Source: an uncultured delta proteobacterium
GTDB taxonomy: Bacteria; Myxococcota_A; UBA9160; JAFDET01
Direction: 5' to 3'
Length of the DNA: 64,000 nt
Assembly (NCBI GenBank): GCA_947259215.1
Contig: CAMYLJ010000020.1
Coordinates: forward strand, 1-64,000
The translations under genes and the position numbers were made by a program. Under the pieces are notes generated by a model that had not been told where the DNA came from, did not search any database, and worked only from the letters and a program-made list of their open reading frames with translations. Shown piece after piece: positions 8,281 to 16,710 of this stretch; the first letter of the stretch is position 1; each line of letters opens with the position of its first letter.

Positions 8281-9783
8281 ATGCCCGCCGAACGGCCCCA
8301 CCTCTTCCTCGTGCGCCTCTCGGGCGACCTGTCCACCAAGGCCTCCTGGACGCGCAGCCGCTTCGTGCGCCGCCTGCGCGACAACCTGCGGGACGCCCTG
8401 GAGAGCGAGGGCATCGCGGCCCGCGTGCGGCTGACGAGGACGCGCCTGTTCGTCGACGCCGACGACGCCCGCGCGGCCGCGGTGCTCGCCCGCGGCTTCG
8501 GCGTGCAGTCGGTCTCGCGCGCGGAGCGCAGGCCGGCGCCGAGCCTGGACGCGGTGGTCGAAGCGGGAGCGGAGCTCTTCGGCGAGGCGGTGCGGGGACG
8601 CCGGTTCGCGGTGCGCGCCCGGCGGGTGGGCGATCGCGACCGCATCGCCATTCGCGCGCGCGAGGTGGAGCGCGAGCTCGGGACGGCGCTGCTCCCGAAC
8701 GCCGCGGGCGTGGACCTGGACCACCCCGAGGTCACCGCGCACGTGGAGCTGATGGAAGACGGCGCCTACTTCTTCGCAGAGCGGCTGGCCGGGCCCGGCG
8801 GCCTGCCCGTGGGCGTCGAGGGACGCGCGCTGGCCCTGGTCTCCGGCGGCTTCGACTCGGCGGTCGCCGCCTGGCACCTGCTGAAGCGGGGCGTCGGGCT
8901 CCACTACCTCTTCTGCAATCTCGGCGGCAGGAGCCACGAGCTCGGCGTGCTGAAAGTGATGCAGGTGGTCGCGCAGCGCTGGTCCTACGGCTCGCGGCCG
9001 AAGCTCTTTGCCGTGGACTTCGACGCGGTCACGCACGAGCTGCGCGAGCGCACGCAGACGCGGTACTGGCAGGTGATCCTGAAGCGGCTGATGCTGCGCG
9101 CGGGAGAGCGCGTGGCCGCCGAGATCGGCGCGGCGGCGCTCGTCACGGGCGAGGCCCTGGGCCAGGTCTCGTCCCAGACCCTCGCCAACCTGGCCGTGAT
9201 CGCGCGGGCCACGGAGCTGCCGGTCCTGCGCCCGCTGGTGGGCTTCAACAAGGACGCCATCATCGCCGACGCGGGCCGGGTCGGCACCGCGGAGCTCTCG
9301 GCCGCGGTGGCGGAGTACTGCGCCATGGTTCCGCGCAGGCCCGCCACGGCGGCGACGCGGGAGGCGGTGGAGCGGGAGGAAGCCAAGCTCGACCCGGCGA
9401 CCCTGGAGCGCGCGCTGTCCGACCGCACGGTCTTCGACCTGCGCGCGCTCGACCCGGACAAGATCTCGATCCCCGAGCTCGAGGTGGACGCGGTGCCCGA
9501 CGGCGCCACCGTGATCGACCTGCGCTCGCGCGCGGCGTTCGGCGGCTGGCACTGGCCCGGCGCGCTTCAGCTCGACCTGGACCGCGCCCTGGCGTCCTAC
9601 GCCAGCTTCGCACGCGACGCCCGCTACGTGCTGGTGTGCGAGTTCGGTCTCAAGAGCGCGCACCTGGCCGAGCGCATGCGGCGCGACGGATTCGACGCCA
9701 GCAACTTCCACGGCGGGCTGCGCGGGCTCCTGGCGCACGCCGAGCAGCGCGGGCTCGCGAGCCGAGAGCTGCTGGGCCTGTAG
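8281..9783 (+). CDS. thiI: tRNA uracil 4-sulfurtransferase ThiI with rhodanese domain
   Basis: 500 residues, full length for the long form. The N-terminal ferredoxin-like and THUMP region (about 5-175) binds tRNA. It is followed by an ATP-pyrophosphatase domain with PP-loop SGGFDS at 188-193 and a C-terminal rhodanese domain with the persulfide Cys453 in LVCEFGL. The conserved partner Cys347 (EYCAMVP) matches the E. coli disulfide cysteine. Makes 4-thiouridine-8 in tRNA and can relay sulfur for the thiazole of thiamine. A TAGCCT box ends 9 nt before the ATG, so the transcript is probably leaderless. Confidence 0.95.
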   Translation: MPAERPHLFLVRLSGDLSTKASWTRSRFVRRLRDNLRDALESEGIAARVRLTRTRLFVDADDARAAAVLARGFGVQSVSRAERRPAPSLDAVVEAGAELFGEAVRGRRFAVRARRVGDRDRIAIRAREVERELGTALLPNAAGVDLDHPEVTAHVELMEDGAYFFAERLAGPGGLPVGVEGRALALVSGGFDSAVAAWHLLKRGVGLHYLFCNLGGRSHELGVLKVMQVVAQRWSYGSRPKLFAVDFDAVTHELRERTQTRYWQVILKRLMLRAGERVAAEIGAAALVTGEALGQVSSQTLANLAVIARATELPVLRPLVGFNKDAIIADAGRVGTAELSAAVAEYCAMVPRRPATAATREAVEREEAKLDPATLERALSDRTVFDLRALDPDKISIPELEVDAVPDGATVIDLRSRAAFGGWHWPGALQLDLDRALASYASFARDARYVLVCEFGLKSAHLAERMRRDGFDASNFHGGLRGLLAHAEQRGLASRELLGL

Positions 9784-9799
9784 CGGCGACCGTCGCCCC

Positions 9800-10204
9800 T
9801 CAGGCCTCCACGATCCGCACCACGAGCCTCCGCCGGCGCGGCCCTTCGAGCTCCACCAGCATGATTCCCTGCCAGGTGCCGAGCTGGAGGTCGCCCTCGT
9901 CGATGGGGACCGTCTCCGACGGGCCCAGGATCGCGGCCTGGATATGGGCGTGGGCGTTGCCGTCCACGCGGTCGTGGAGCCAGCCGCCACCCTTGGGAAC
10001 CAGGCGCTCGAGCGCGTCCACGAGATCGACCCCGATGTTGGGATCGTCGTTCTCGTTCACGACGACCGCCGCGGTGGCATGCAGCACCATCACGTGGCAC
10101 AGCCCGTCCCGCACGCCCGACGCCTTCACGACGCGCCGGACCTCCTCGGTGATGTCCCGCGTCTCGCGCGTCTCGCGCGTCTCCACCACGAAGCTCTCCG
10201 CCAT
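9800..10204 (-). CDS. YjbQ/UPF0047 family protein (secondary thiamine-phosphate synthase-like)
   Basis: 134 residues, typical family length. Conserved features: HATAAVVVNENDDPN, the segment GNAHAHIQAAILG with clustered histidines, and LQLGTWQGIML near the C-terminus. E. coli YjbQ has weak thiamine-phosphate synthase activity; the physiological role is unsettled. A threefold 9-nt tandem repeat (about 10158-10183) encodes ETRETRET at the N-terminus. A TAAGCT box (10212-10217, minus) ends 7 nt before the ATG, giving it its own start even though it sits 10 nt after the DUF3106-like gene. Confidence 0.9.
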   Translation of the reverse strand: MAESFVVETRETRETRDITEEVRRVVKASGVRDGLCHVMVLHATAAVVVNENDDPNIGVDLVDALERLVPKGGGWLHDRVDGNAHAHIQAAILGPSETVPIDEGDLQLGTWQGIMLVELEGPRRRRLVVRIVEA

Positions 10205-10214
10205 CCCCGAGAGC

Positions 10215-10850
10215 TTAGCGGGGACCGGGAGACTGGAGACGCTGGCGCAGAGCCCGGCGCTCGGCGGGCGGGAGCTGCTGGTAGCGCTGCCAGCGCTGGC
10301 GGAGCGCGTCGCGCTCGGCCGGGGTCTTGCCCCGCCAGCGGTCGGCGTTGCGTTCGAGGCGCTGGCGCTCGGCAGGCGGGGCGTCGTTCCAGCGCCGCAG
10401 CCGCTCCTGCACCGCCTCGCGACGCTCCGGCGGAAGCTCGTCGAAGCGCCGGCGCAGCTCGCCGCGCAGCTGACGGCGCTCCTCCGGCGACGCGTCGCGC
10501 CAGCGCCGACGCAGCTCGCGCCGCTCGTCCGCGGGCACGTCGCGCAGGACCTCGCGGGCCGCCGCCCGCTCGCCGCGCTGGCGCCGCTCGCGAAGCTCGC
10601 GCTGGCGCTCCGGCGGCAGGTCGCGGTAGAAGCGCTCGCCCACCTCCCGGCGGATCTCCCGGCGCTCATCCGGAGAGGCGTCGCGCCAGCGCCTGCGGAG
10701 CTCGCGCCGCTCCTCGGCCGGGAGCTGGCGCAGGCCCTCGCGGAACTCGCGGCGCAGATCGGCGTCGCCCGGGTCGTCGGCCCGGGCCGCTGCGGCGAGC
10801 GGCCCGGCGAGACAGGCGAACGCCAGGGCGATGCGCAGGATGCGCGCCAC
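10215..10850 (-). CDS. DUF3106-like exported helical-repeat protein
   Basis: 211 residues. Signal peptide (cleavage after about residue 24, ARA-D). The rest is almost entirely Arg/Glu/Leu-rich helices built from repeats of about 20-30 residues of the form LPAEERRELRRRWRDASPDE, repeated near-identically as VPADERRELRRRWRDASPEE. This is the DUF3106 pattern (periplasmic proteins often found with ECF sigma operons). GTG start 2 nt after the stop of the anti-sigma gene, so translation is probably coupled. Likely an envelope-stress effector or partner of the sigma/anti-sigma pair (inference from position). Confidence 0.8.
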   Translation of the reverse strand: MARILRIALAFACLAGPLAAAARADDPGDADLRREFREGLRQLPAEERRELRRRWRDASPDERREIRREVGERFYRDLPPERQRELRERRQRGERAAAREVLRDVPADERRELRRRWRDASPEERRQLRGELRRRFDELPPERREAVQERLRRWNDAPPAERQRLERNADRWRGKTPAERDALRQRWQRYQQLPPAERRALRQRLQSPGPR

Positions 10851-10851
10851 G

Positions 10852-11394
10852 CTACCCCCAGTCCTCCAGCTCGCCGAGCTGCTCCAGCAGCTCGAGGTTC
10901 TCCAGCAGCTCGAGGTCGTCCAGCGACTCGACGCTGACCGCCAGTGCGACGTCCTCGTCCGAGAGATCGGGCGTCAGGGCCACCTCCACCGCGGTCGGCT
11001 CCGGGGCCGGCGTGCGCGCGATCGGAGCACGCTCCTCGGCGCTGCGGCGATCGCCGAGGGACGCGATCCAGAGCGCCAGCGCGGCCACCGCCGCCACCAG
11101 GGCGGCGTTGCGCAGCCAGCGGCCGCGGCGCGGCGGTGTCGCGCGGGCGACCGAACCGACGCCGCTCGCGCGCGCAGCCGCTTCCCGCACGCGCGCCAGC
11201 AGTGCGGCGGGAATCGCCGGCTCCGGGACCGCGCGGAGTGCGGCGTCCACGCCGCGCAGCGCCTCGAGCCGGGCCGCCACCTCGGGTCGGGCCAGCAGCG
11301 CGGCGAGCCGACGCTCCGCCTCGGCGTCGAGCTCCCCGTCCAGGTGCGCCGAGAGCAGCGCGTCCAGCTCCTCGGGCGCGATCGGCTCGCTCAT
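10852..11394 (-). CDS. Anti-sigma factor (membrane-anchored, Cys-less zf-HC2-like)
   Basis: 180 residues. The N-terminal 70 residues resemble the anti-sigma zinc-finger domain in outline (AHLDGELDAEAERRL) but lack the zinc cysteines. One transmembrane helix lies at about 98-115. The periplasmic tail ends in an acidic leucine-rich repeat (LDDLELLENLELLEQL). Its ATG overlaps the sigma-factor stop as ATGA (11391-11394), the classic arrangement for a sigma/anti-sigma pair. Presumed to hold the ECF sigma factor at the inner membrane until a signal arrives. Confidence 0.82.
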   Translation of the reverse strand: MSEPIAPEELDALLSAHLDGELDAEAERRLAALLARPEVAARLEALRGVDAALRAVPEPAIPAALLARVREAAARASGVGSVARATPPRRGRWLRNAALVAAVAALALWIASLGDRRSAEERAPIARTPAPEPTAVEVALTPDLSDEDVALAVSVESLDDLELLENLELLEQLGELEDWG

Positions 11395-12014
11395 GCCTCT
11401 CCTCCCGCGGGCAGGCGCTGTGCCAGCGCGCTGCGCGCGCGGTGCACCAGCGCCTTCACCGACTTCTCGGTCGTGTCCAACGCCGCGGCGACCTCCGCGT
11501 ACGAGAGGCCCTCCACCGCCGCCAGCCAGAGGGCGCTCCGCTGCCGCTCCGGCAGCTCCGCCAGCTCGCGGTCGAGCGCCTCGCCGAGATGACGCGCGTG
11601 GGCCACGTCGTCGGCGGCCGGCCCCTGTGCGGCGAGGGCCAGGGGCGGCCCGTCGTCCGCGTCGGTGCTTTCGTGGGGGTTCCGCCGCCGGGGGCGGCGC
11701 AGCTCGTTCAGCGCCAGGTTGGTGGCGATGGTGTAGAGCCAGGTCGAGAAGCGCGCGTCGGGCCGGTAGCGCTCGCGAGCCTTGAAGACCCTCACGAAGA
11801 CCTCCTGTGCCAGCTCCTCCGCGCTGGCCGCATCGCGCAGCATGCGTTCCAGGTACCGCATGACGCGCCCCGCCCAACGGCCGAAGAGCGCGTCGAAGGC
11901 GGCGGCGTCGCCATCCCGAAACGCGAGCATGAGCCGGACGTCTTCGTCCTGCGACTGCGCGCGCGCCTCCACGGAAGGTTCAACCGTCCGCGATGCCGAA
12001 GGTTTCGCAGGCAC
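11391..12014 (-). CDS. ECF (sigma-70 family) RNA polymerase sigma factor
   Basis: About 207 residues from the GTG at 12014. Region 2 (LMLAFRDGDAAAFDALFGRW, then AEELAQEVFVRVFK and FSTWLYTIATNLALNELRR) and region 4 (LPERQRSALWLAAVEGLSY, VAAALDTTEKSVKALVHRARSAL) are clear. Sigma-3 is absent, so it is ECF. The exact start is uncertain: a TTG at 12044 is also open, and neither has a good Shine-Dalgarno sequence. Upstream lies a 65-bp palindrome that separates it from the alpha/beta hydrolase. Cotranscribed with the anti-sigma gene. Confidence 0.9.
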   Translation of the reverse strand: MPAKPSASRTVEPSVEARAQSQDEDVRLMLAFRDGDAAAFDALFGRWAGRVMRYLERMLRDAASAEELAQEVFVRVFKARERYRPDARFSTWLYTIATNLALNELRRPRRRNPHESTDADDGPPLALAAQGPAADDVAHARHLGEALDRELAELPERQRSALWLAAVEGLSYAEVAAALDTTEKSVKALVHRARSALAQRLPAGGEA

Positions 12015-12050
12015 AAGACAATTGACGTCCCCACGGGGCGGCAACTTGAG

Positions 12051-12115
12051 AGGGGACGTTGGTTCAGAAGTTTAGAAACTGCCGCAGTTTCTAAACTTCT
12101 GAACCAACGTCCCCT
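12051..12115. repeat. 65-bp near-perfect palindrome (32-bp arms, 1-nt centre)
   Basis: Positions 12051-12082 and 12084-12115 are exact reverse complements around a single C. The ends are AGGGGACGTT and AACGTCCCCT. The sequence is much more AT-rich than its surroundings. The right arm supplies the last seven codons and the TAG stop of the alpha/beta hydrolase gene (12091-12930, minus). The left arm ends just upstream of the sigma gene. The same terminal motif bounds the element at 35421-35511. Confidence 0.9.
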
Positions 12116-12930
12116 CCGCTCAGCTGGCGCAGGAAGCTGAGGAGGGCGGCGTTGAAAGCCGACTCGGCCTCGAGGTTCACGATGTGGCCCGCGCCCGGGA
12201 TGACGACGTGGTGGGCCTTGGGGAGCTTCGCGGCCATCACCTCGGCGGCCCGCAGGTAGGGGCGATCCTCCTCGCCGACCAGCACCAGGGCCGGCACCTC
12301 GATCCGGTCGAGCTCGTCGATCACCGGGGGCGCGGGTCCCGACACGCGGCGACCGAACTCGCCCACAGCCAGCGGGTCCTGGGCTTCGATGGCCCGGGCC
12401 GCTGCCCTGGCGGCGGGCCGCTGCGGGTCGCGGCCGACCGTGGTGGCCGCGGCGCGGCCCGAGGTGAGGGCCCCCATCCCGCGCTCGGCCAGGATCTCGG
12501 CGGTGCGCTCCACCTGGGCCTGCCAGCGCGCGGCCGCCTCCGGGTTCTTGAAGCCGGGGCCGCTGTCGATCAGGAGCAGCGCGCGCACGCGGCCCGGGTG
12601 GGCCAGGGCGAAGTGCAGGGAGACGAGCCCCCCGAGCGAGAGGCCCCCCACGACGGCGGGTTCGCCCGGCGCGGCGAAGTCCAGCACCCGCGCCAGGTCG
12701 TCCACGACCTGGTCCAGCCGGTAGCCGTCGGGGTCGGCGGGGGCACCCGAGCGGCCGTGCCCGCGGAAGTCCCACAGCACCACCCGCCAACCGGCGGCGA
12801 CCAGCGGCTCCACCTGGGGCCGGAAGTTCTCGTGGGTGGTCGCCAGCGCGCAGGAGAGGACCAGCGGCGGTCCTTCGCCGTGGGCTTCCGCGTAGAGCCG
12901 GACTCCGTCCGAGGCGACGACCTCGCTCAC
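12091..12930 (-). CDS. Alpha/beta hydrolase, 3' end supplied by palindromic element
   Basis: 279 residues from GTG 12930. Nucleophile elbow GGLSLGG with the catalytic Ser, an acid near VLVGEEDRPY, and the C-terminal catalytic His in GAGHIVNLEAE. WDFRGHGRSG is a typical alpha/beta hydrolase segment. Substrate unknown; it resembles 3-oxoadipate enol-lactonase/esterase relatives. The start overlaps the stop of the SRPBCC gene as GTGA (12927-12930). The last residues GDVGSEV and the stop codon are encoded by the palindrome, implying that insertion replaced the original C-terminus. Confidence 0.9.
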   Translation of the reverse strand: MSEVVASDGVRLYAEAHGEGPPLVLSCALATTHENFRPQVEPLVAAGWRVVLWDFRGHGRSGAPADPDGYRLDQVVDDLARVLDFAAPGEPAVVGGLSLGGLVSLHFALAHPGRVRALLLIDSGPGFKNPEAAARWQAQVERTAEILAERGMGALTSGRAAATTVGRDPQRPAARAAARAIEAQDPLAVGEFGRRVSGPAPPVIDELDRIEVPALVLVGEEDRPYLRAAEVMAAKLPKAHHVVIPGAGHIVNLEAESAFNAALLSFLRQLSGGDVGSEV

Positions 12931-13349
12931 GCGCTCTCCAGCACGCTGCGCAGCGCGCGGGCCATGCCCTCGATCTGGTCCTTCATGGGGCCCTTGATGG
13001 TGAACTCCGGGACCAGCGGCTTCGTGCGGCCCTCCATCGCGATCCGCACCCACGTGTCCGCGCCCTGCTCCTCGAACGAGAGCTCACCGCGCAGCTCCCG
13101 CCAGACGTTCCCGTCGCACACCTTCTCGAAGCGCACGTTCCCGTCCATCAGGAAATCGAAGTGGAAGGTGGCCGTCCCCTCGCGCCCCAGGGCGGTGTAG
13201 TGGGAGCGGGCCGTCTTGCGATCGGCGCCGCTCTCGATGATCTCGGTCCGCGTGTCGGGGAAGAGATCGACCAGCGTCTCGTCCCGCGCGATCACCGCCA
13301 CGGCGAGGTCGCGGGCCACCGCCACCTCGAAGCTCTTCTCCAGGTGCAT
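12927..13349 (-). CDS. SRPBCC (START-like) superfamily protein
   Basis: 140 residues. Pattern of a helix-grip protein: an N-terminal strand LEKSFEVAV, a central antiparallel sheet (TARSHYTALGREGTATFHF, ADTWVRIAMEG) and a long C-terminal helix (IEGMARALRSVLESA). No catalytic motif is visible; SRPBCC proteins bind hydrophobic ligands. Starts 1 nt after the sppA stop and overlaps the next gene, so it lies within the sppA-hydrolase-sigma run. Confidence 0.75.
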   Translation of the reverse strand: MHLEKSFEVAVARDLAVAVIARDETLVDLFPDTRTEIIESGADRKTARSHYTALGREGTATFHFDFLMDGNVRFEKVCDGNVWRELRGELSFEEQGADTWVRIAMEGRTKPLVPEFTIKGPMKDQIEGMARALRSVLESA

Positions 13350-13350
13350 C

Positions 13351-15060
13351 TCAGCGGACCTCCAGGGCCAGGGTCGGCAACAGGACCGGCCCGACCGGAG
13401 GCAGGCTCTCGAGCCAGGCGGCGACGCGGCGGACGGGCGCCGGAAGCGGAAGCGGCAGGGCGCTGCGCAGTCCCACGCCCTGGAGCAGGTCGCGCAGCTC
13501 GGCCGCCAGCGGGCGCGGCGGCGGGTAGACCACCACCTCGACGTCCGCGTCCGGCGCCAGCTTCAGCATCTCGCGCAGGCGGGCCACGGCCGTGTGGATG
13601 CCGCCGAGCTCGTCCACCAGACCGCGCTCCAGGGCCTGCTCGCCGGTCCAGACGCGGCCGCGCGCCACCGGTTCGAGCGCCGCGCGGTCGATCTCGCGGC
13701 CGGCCACCACCCGGTCCAGGAAGAGCTGGTAGGTGCGTTCCACCTCCGCACCCAGGCGCTTGCGTGCGTCGTCGTCCAGCGGCTCGCTCAGGGTGTAGAG
13801 CTTCGCGTGGGGCCCGCGGTACAGAGCCTCGACGCCGATGCCGAGCTTCTCGTACAGGCGCCGGATGACGGGCCGGATCGTCACCACCCCGATGGAGCCG
13901 GTGATGGTGCCGGGTTCCGCCACGATGGCGTCGGCTCCGCAGGCCACGTAGTAGCCGCCCGAAGCCGCGACGTCGGAGAAAGAGACCACCAGCGGCTTCT
14001 CGCGCCGGGCGCGCTGGGTGGCGTGCCAGACCAGGTCCGAAGCCAGCGCCGACCCGCCGGGGCTGTCGACGCGGAACAGGATGGCGTCCACGTCCTCCGC
14101 CTCGGCCGCGTCCGCGATGGCCTTGGAGACCGTGGTCGACGCCAACACGGGATTTCCGCTGCCGCTGCGATCTGCCTCGCCGGTCACGACGCTGCCGGTC
14201 CCGTAGACCACCGCCACCCGCGCCACGGGTTCGAAGCCGACGCTCGCGCCGTCGACGGCGGCCCAGGTCTTGTGCTCGATCCGCGTGCGGTCCTCGCCCA
14301 GGTCGTCCAGGACGTCAGCCAGGTAGGCGCTGCCGTCGATCAGACCCACCTCCACCAGGTCTTCCGCATCCGAGAGGCCGTCCGCGATGGCGGCGCGCAC
14401 GGCTTCCTCGGGAATGCCGCGTCCGGCGGCCACGCCAGCGACGAACTGGGCGTCGATCGAGTCGAGCAGCCAGTTGGCCATCTCCCGGTGAGCCTCGCTC
14501 ATCTCGCGCCCGGCCAGGAAGTCGGCGGCGGTCTTGTGGGGACCGACGCGCTCCACCTCGAGGTCGATCCCGAGCTTGTCCCACATGCCGCCGAGGAAGA
14601 GATACTCGGCCGCCAGACCCACGAACGGGATGCTCGTGCCCGGCGCCAGATACACCTTCTCGGCCGCGCTGGCGATGTAGTACTCGATGTTGGCGCCAAT
14701 CGGCTCCACCTCCAGGTAGGCGATCGTCGGGAGGCCGGCCTCGCGCATGCGCAGCAGCGATGCGCGGATCTCCTGGGCCTTGGCCCAGCCGAGGCTGGAG
14801 CGCTGGATGCGCAGCACCACCGCGTGCAGGCGGTCGTCACGCTCCGCCTTGCGCAGCTGCGAGTAGAGCCCGAGGAACGAGCGGGGCACGTCGCCGAAGA
14901 CACGGGCGATCAGGGGCGAGCGGGCGGCCTCCACGTACTGGCCCTGGATGTCGAGCACCAGCACGCTGCCGCGATCCACGTCGACGCCGCGTGGCGCCAG
15001 CCACAGGTAGACCAGGCCGAGCACACCGAGCAGCACCAGGACCCGCAGAATCCTGCGCAT
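13351..15060 (-). CDS. sppA: Signal peptide peptidase SppA (67K type)
   Basis: 569 residues. One N-terminal transmembrane helix (about 5-23) and two tandem ClpP-fold domains. The catalytic lysine (Lys176, in GPHKTAAD) is in the first and the nucleophile serine (Ser367, in DVAASGGYY) in the second; the 191-residue separation is close to that in E. coli SppA. Degrades cleaved signal peptides in the inner membrane. ATG preceded by AAGGAGG. On the minus strand TAGCCT (15093-15098) is a possible -10 giving a leader of about 30 nt. Heads a run of minus-strand genes down to yjbQ-like. Confidence 0.95.
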   Translation of the reverse strand: MRRILRVLVLLGVLGLVYLWLAPRGVDVDRGSVLVLDIQGQYVEAARSPLIARVFGDVPRSFLGLYSQLRKAERDDRLHAVVLRIQRSSLGWAKAQEIRASLLRMREAGLPTIAYLEVEPIGANIEYYIASAAEKVYLAPGTSIPFVGLAAEYLFLGGMWDKLGIDLEVERVGPHKTAADFLAGREMSEAHREMANWLLDSIDAQFVAGVAAGRGIPEEAVRAAIADGLSDAEDLVEVGLIDGSAYLADVLDDLGEDRTRIEHKTWAAVDGASVGFEPVARVAVVYGTGSVVTGEADRSGSGNPVLASTTVSKAIADAAEAEDVDAILFRVDSPGGSALASDLVWHATQRARREKPLVVSFSDVAASGGYYVACGADAIVAEPGTITGSIGVVTIRPVIRRLYEKLGIGVEALYRGPHAKLYTLSEPLDDDARKRLGAEVERTYQLFLDRVVAGREIDRAALEPVARGRVWTGEQALERGLVDELGGIHTAVARLREMLKLAPDADVEVVVYPPPRPLAAELRDLLQGVGLRSALPLPLPAPVRRVAAWLESLPPVGPVLLPTLALEVR

Positions 15061-15111
15061 CGCAAGCCTCCTTCGAGGGGAAGCCGGAACGCTAGGCTAT
15101 CATGCTCCCCG

Positions 15112-16710
15112 ATGCCCAAGGAGGTCTACGTCGCCGGCGTCGGCCTGACGAAGGTCGACCTCACGGGACGCAGCTTCGCGACGGTCTTCGACCTGTTCGG
15201 GGAGGCCTGCCAGCGCGCCCTCCAGGACTCGCCGGTCCGCTCCTTCGACGCCCTCCAGATCGGGATCATGGGCACCGAGGAGTTCGAGAACCGGGCCAAC
15301 ATCGCCGCCAAGGTGGCCGACCGACTGGGCCTGACGGGCGTTCCTGCCATCCGCAGCGAGACCGCGTCGTCCTCGGGCGCCGCCGCCTTCCACGAGGCCT
15401 ACTACAAGGTGGCCTCCGGCGAGTGCGAGAGCGTGCTGGTGCTGGCGGGCGAGCGCATGAAGACCGTCACCACCCAGGTGGCCACGACCATCATGTCGAA
15501 GACGGTGGATCCCGTGGAGCGGCGCTTCGGCTTCACCATGCCGGCGCTGATCGCGCTGGTCACCCAGGCCTGGTTCCGCGACCGCAAGCTGCGCGGCGAC
15601 CGGGTGGCGGAGATCTGCTCGCGTCTGATGGTGCGCGCCCACGCCCTCGGCGCCGAGAATCCGCTCGCCGCCTTCTACGGCCGGCCCGAGCCGCCGGAGG
15701 CCTACTTCGACGAGGCCAGCAATCAGCCCGTGGCGACGCCGCTGACCAAGAAGGACTGCTCCCCCATCTGCGACGGCGCCGCGGCGGTGATCCTGACCGC
15801 GCGCCCGCAGGCGATCCGGGTCGCCGGGCTCGGCTCGGCCACCGAGACCTCGTCGATCCTCGACCGCGAAGAGCTCGGCTGCCTGGCCGCGACCCGGCAT
15901 GCGGCGGAGGTGGCCTACTGGCGCGCCGGCATCGCCAATCCCCGCGAGCTGGAGGGCCTGGTGGTCGAGGCCCACGACGCCTTCAACAGCCTGCTCCCGA
16001 TCAGCCTCGCGGACCTGGGCCTGGTGGACGCCGACGCGGCCTGCGAGGCGCTGGTCGGCAGCCTGAAGGCCCACCCGGGCGATCCCCTCGCGCACGCCAT
16101 CACCGGCGCCCGCGGACCGCTGCCGACGAACCTGTCCGGCGGGCTCAAGGCCCGCGGTCATCCGGTGGGCGGAACCGGTCTCTTCCAGATCGCCGAGACC
16201 TTCCTCCAGATCAGCGAGCGCTTCCCCAATCCGCGGGCGCAGGTGCGCGGGGCGCGCCTGGGCCTGGCCCACTCGATCGGCGGCCCCGGCAACAACGTCT
16301 ATGTGACCCTGCTCGAGGCCACCGGTAGCCGCCGCCGCCGCGAGCGCGTGGCGCCCCCGCGCATCCACTTCCAGCCCGCGGTAAAGAGCGACGACGCCGA
16401 CGAGGCGAGCCTCCACGGCGCGCGTGCCGTGGTCGAGGGTGCCACCTCGATCCACGTGACCGGCAGCGAGGGTGCCGAGCCGGTCCACGTGGCACTGCTG
16501 CGGATCGGCGGTCGCCGCGTGTTCGCCAAGCTCGACCACCCCCCCGCCGAGGACGAGCCCCTGGAGGACCTGCTGGCGGGGCGTCGCGTGCGCCTGCTGG
16601 TGAAGGACGATGGCGGCCACTACTTCCAGATCCCGCGCGAGCGCGGCTTCGACGTGGGGCGCATCGTGAAGGCCATCCGTCAGCGCGTGCGAGGCGGCGA
16701 GGCCGCTTGA
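15112..16710 (+). CDS. SCP-x/thiolase-like protein fused to C-terminal OB-fold (DUF35-like) domain
   Basis: 532 residues. Residues 1 to about 400 form a thiolase of the SCP-x/Ltp2 branch: DCSPICDGAAAVI, AHDAFNSLLPI, and GGLKARGHPVGGTG with the conserved His. The position of the nucleophilic cysteine is serine (Ser86 in SETASSSG), so a normal thiolysis mechanism is unlikely. Residues about 410-525 look like the OB-fold half of DUF35, without a zinc ribbon. Family knowledge: Ltp2-type thiolase-like proteins with DUF35 partners are retro-aldolases in sterol side-chain degradation; here both would be one chain. TATCAT (15098-15103) ends 8 nt before the ATG. Confidence 0.85.
   Translation: MPKEVYVAGVGLTKVDLTGRSFATVFDLFGEACQRALQDSPVRSFDALQIGIMGTEEFENRANIAAKVADRLGLTGVPAIRSETASSSGAAAFHEAYYKVASGECESVLVLAGERMKTVTTQVATTIMSKTVDPVERRFGFTMPALIALVTQAWFRDRKLRGDRVAEICSRLMVRAHALGAENPLAAFYGRPEPPEAYFDEASNQPVATPLTKKDCSPICDGAAAVILTARPQAIRVAGLGSATETSSILDREELGCLAATRHAAEVAYWRAGIANPRELEGLVVEAHDAFNSLLPISLADLGLVDADAACEALVGSLKAHPGDPLAHAITGARGPLPTNLSGGLKARGHPVGGTGLFQIAETFLQISERFPNPRAQVRGARLGLAHSIGGPGNNVYVTLLEATGSRRRRERVAPPRIHFQPAVKSDDADEASLHGARAVVEGATSIHVTGSEGAEPVHVALLRIGGRRVFAKLDHPPAEDEPLEDLLAGRRVRLLVKDDGGHYFQIPRERGFDVGRIVKAIRQRVRGGEAA

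Noticed and set aside
9800-10669. Longer N-terminal extension of the YjbQ-like protein
   Set aside because: It overlaps the DUF3106-like gene; the family starts at ATG 10204, which also has a TAAGCT box 7 nt upstream.
7968-10937. Very long open frame on the plus strand, and similar long frames antisense to or out of frame with other genes
   Set aside because: These arise from GC-rich codon bias; they overlap thiI, yjbQ-like and other genes that have clear domain evidence, and their translations are Arg/Ala/Pro-rich with no motifs.
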